A DNA stretch of 64,000 bases from Bacteroidales bacterium (GTDB taxonomy: Bacteria > Bacteroidota > Bacteroidia > Bacteroidales > WCHB1-69), in assembly GCA_024686335.1 (NCBI GenBank), contig JAILCI010000022.1, forward strand, positions 41,271-105,270, read 5' to 3'. Under the pieces are notes generated by a model. It saw only the letters and a program-made list of their open reading frames with translations. It ran no database searches and was not told the DNA's origin. The first letter of the stretch is position 1. Each line of letters opens with the position of its first letter. The translations under genes were made by a program, and so were the position numbers. Positions 61,975-64,000 of the stretch are shown here, one piece after another.

Positions 61975-62010
61975 TGTCCCAGCGCATTTCAAAAGGCTGC
62001 TTTATCTTTG
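61975..62010 (+). promoter_or_regulatory. Phage promoter P6 (TGTCCC ... TATCTTTG)
   Basis: TGTCCC 61975-61980, -7 box 62003-62010, 28 bp start-to-start; serves the gene at 62028 and the portal. Confidence 0.65.
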
Positions 62011-62027
62011 CGAAAAATCGAAAGGAT

Positions 62028-62306
62028 ATGGAGCAGATAATCACCCGTGCCGATGTGCTGGCAGAGATGGAGACACGTGAAACCGCCGACGGTCGCCGCC
62101 GCTACTTCGCCATCCAGTTCTACAAAAAGGACGGCGAACTGGTGACGCTCAACCGCGCCCGTTGTTGTGGTCTTCGGATGAACATGACCGACAACCGCAC
62201 ACGTGGCGTGCAGCAGGTGGACGACCACGGCAACGCCATCGGCCATATCTACCCCGTATCTATCGACAACATACGCTCATTCAACGGACTACGTGTAAAA
62301 ATATAA
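62028..62306 (+). CDS. Small phage protein of unknown function
   Basis: 92 residues from the ATG at 62028 (MEQIITRADVLAEMETRE). Strand-rich core (RYFAIQFYKKDGELVTLNRARCCG) and a short ending. Lies between TerL and portal. No family recognised. Confidence 0.6.
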   Translation: MEQIITRADVLAEMETRETADGRRRYFAIQFYKKDGELVTLNRARCCGLRMNMTDNRTRGVQQVDDHGNAIGHIYPVSIDNIRSFNGLRVKI

Positions 62307-62351
62307 TCTCACTTAATTCTCAATTTTCAATTCTCAATTATCAATTAAAAA

Positions 62352-63674
62352 ATGGAGATCCTATTCGACAAAAAAGGCGAGCCAAAAGTGTTCCGGGGCA
62401 AAACCGTCTTCGGCGGCACCACGACGGTAAAACCCGTGAAGGAGCGGCTTGACGAATACTTCTCGTTCGACAAACGCGACTATGCCACGTGGGGCGACTC
62501 CAACTGCTTCCCCGACGATGCGGAGCGCACCATACGCGCCACCAGCGTGTTGCAGACGGGTTTGAACTACAAGGCACGCTGCTGTTATGGACAGGGAGTG
62601 GTGCCGGTGAAGGTGAGCGGCTTCGATGACAACAACAACGAGATTTTTGAGCCGGTGCGCGACCGCGACATCCTCAACTACCTGCGTGGGCTTGCTTTCC
62701 GCAACTACCACACCGCCGCTTTCCGTGACCTGATCAAGTTCGGCAACGCCTTCCCGCTGCTGGTATTCAACAACGCGGGCGATAAGATTGTGCGTGTGCA
62801 GATCCTCAACGCACGTCACTGCCGCATCAGTGTTGACAAGACCAAGCTGCTGGTGTATGGCGACTTCAAAAGCACCTATCCTGCCGAGGATGAAACCGTG
62901 GTTTATGATATGCTCAACGAGGATGATCCGTTCTACGACCTCCAATGGCGGCGCGATACGGGCAAACTCAAAGGCGTGAAAGCCATTGCCTTCCCACGCA
63001 TCCGCAACTACTTCAGCAACAACGACTACTATGCTGCCCCCGACTGGCAGTCGGCACAGGAAAGCGGCTGGATCGACATTGCCCATAAGATTCCGGAGTT
63101 CCTGAACCGCGCCTACCAGAACGCGATGCACCTAATGTGGCACGTGCAGATCCCCGCCACCTACTGGGAGAAACAGTTCCCCAAATCCGAATACAAAAAT
63201 GTGGAGCAACGCAAACAGCTCATTCAGGATTTTATGGACAAATTCGAGAAAGAGTTGACCGACACCAAGAATGCTAACAAATCGCTCTTTACCCAATACT
63301 ACATCGACGAAAGCGGACGCACCAACGGCGACTGGAAGGTGACGCGCCTCGATGGGGAGATCAAAGCCGATGACCGTTTGAGTATGTCGGCGGCGGCCAA
63401 CAGTGAGATCTTGTTCTCGCTGATGGTGAATCCCAGCGTGCTGGGGGCCGGAATGCCGGGCGGCCCGTAATCCGGAACCGCCGGCAGCGGCTCCGACATT
63501 CGTGAAGGGCTGCTGGTTTCCCTGATTTTGAGCCACATTGAAAAACAGGCGGTGTTGGATCCGGTAGAGCTAATGTTCGAGTACAACGGAATCCACGACA
63601 TCGACCTCAAATACCGCAATATCACCCTGACCACCCTCGACAGCGGCAGAAACACACAGGAATCATTGACATAA
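62352..63674 (+). pseudogene. Portal protein interrupted by an in-frame TAA
   Basis: Codons 1-372 (MEILFDKKGEPK...) look like a phage portal: FGNAFPLLVFNNAG, WIDIAHKIPEFLNRAYQNAM, NPSVLGAGMPGGP. Codon 373 is TAA (63468-63470), and the same frame continues as SGTAGSGSDIREGLLVSLIL...TTLDSG to a second TAA at 63672. GMPGG-x-SGTAGSGSDIRE is one continuous portal-like segment, so the stop appears to replace a sense codon, most simply TAT or TAC. Confidence 0.7.
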
Positions 63675-63677
63675 ACT

Positions 63678-64000
63678 ATGGAACCAAAGCTCTTCACACC
63701 CCAATTCAGCGAAAACGCGGAGGCTTTCAAGAAATGCCTGCCCGTGAACATCAACCTGCGGTTTGAGACCGTGGCATCGCACCTTGCACTGTGCGAAGAG
63801 ACGTACCTGCGTCCGCTGCTGGGTTCCGCACTTTTCGACCGGCTTGCCGCATACGTGGAAGCCAACCCCGCCCTGATGGCCGAAACCGCCGACAGCAAAC
63901 TCATCAATATGGCGCGGTTCGCCCTCATACGGTTGGCCATCTGGAAGGGTTACGACATCCTCGCCGCCAATATCAGCGACACGGGCGTTTCTGCCGAAGT
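63678..64000 (+). CDS. Head-tail connector-like protein, 3' part cut off
   Basis: 108 codons visible from the ATG at 63678 (MEPKLFTPQFSENAEAF), 3 bp after the portal frame. Helical, with FETVASHLALCEETYLRPLLG typical of the DUF6712-like connector family in Bacteroidota phages. Leaves the window on the right. Confidence 0.6.
   Translation, partial: MEPKLFTPQFSENAEAFKKCLPVNINLRFETVASHLALCEETYLRPLLGSALFDRLAAYVEANPALMAETADSKLINMARFALIRLAIWKGYDILAANISDTGVSAE

Noticed and set aside
40600..64000. Alternative genetic code in the phage because of the stop in the portal gene
   Set aside because: TAA, TAG and TGA all end other phage genes in sensible places, and only one gene shows an internal stop.

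Overview
The window is a Bacteroidota chromosome segment, most likely Bacteroidales, running into a prophage. Evidence for the host: almost every host gene has the Bacteroidota -7 box TAnnTTTG and lacks a Shine-Dalgarno sequence; one secreted protein ends in a type IX secretion sorting domain; and the set includes a lipoprotein TamA homologue (TamL), IorAB, DUF349 and DUF2147 proteins. The genus cannot be told from this sequence.

Host part (1 to about 40.6 kb). 1-6.1 kb: the carboxyltransferase subunit of a biotin-dependent decarboxylase/carboxylase (cut by the window edge), then an operon iorA-iorB-mreC-mreD-tamL on the minus strand. 8-11 kb: tcdA, a solitary CARF nuclease of the Card1/Can2 type with no CRISPR locus in view, and pepE. 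11-21.8 kb: housekeeping genes (DUF819 permease, T9SS cargo, dus, nadA, S4 protein, DUF2147, DUF349, glyA, pcm, a lipoprotein, a sugar nucleotidyltransferase). 22-26.4 kb: dnaA, recJ and a glycosyltransferase. 26.4-29 kb: an unknown secreted protein, an orphan CoA-transferase alpha subunit and a single-domain riboflavin kinase. 29-36.8 kb: a tripartite RND efflux operon with a PII-like protein, preceded by an unusual regulatory region with three identical-type operators, twin promoters and a possible small RNA; then a TonB/OmpA-like protein. 37-40.5 kb: gatE and gatD, an archaeal-type tRNA-dependent amidotransferase pair.

Prophage part (about 40.6 kb to the right edge, not complete). A displaced tRNA 3' end followed by a terminator marks a probable left attachment site. 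Then come an XRE repressor and a divergent early operon of small proteins with strong Shine-Dalgarno sites and ATGA overlaps, a CHC2/TOPRIM primase-helicase, an iteron array (possible origin), and a virion module in unusual order: protease-scaffold, major capsid protein, Ig-domain protein, terminase small subunit, terminase large subunit, portal (with an in-frame stop) and a head-tail connector. No integrase, tail or lysis genes are in view; they would lie to the right.

The most unusual content is in the phage accessory islands at 53.9-60.1 kb. Two DUF4417 genes flank toxin-like cassettes: two proteins starting MGGRGAF with probable partners, and an ADP-ribosyltransferase-like protein coupled to a 52-residue upstream partner. 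Six phage promoters share the box TGTCCC, in five cases exactly 28 bp before TAnnTTTG. A GGAAATTTCC palindrome occurs four times around the toxin-like genes.
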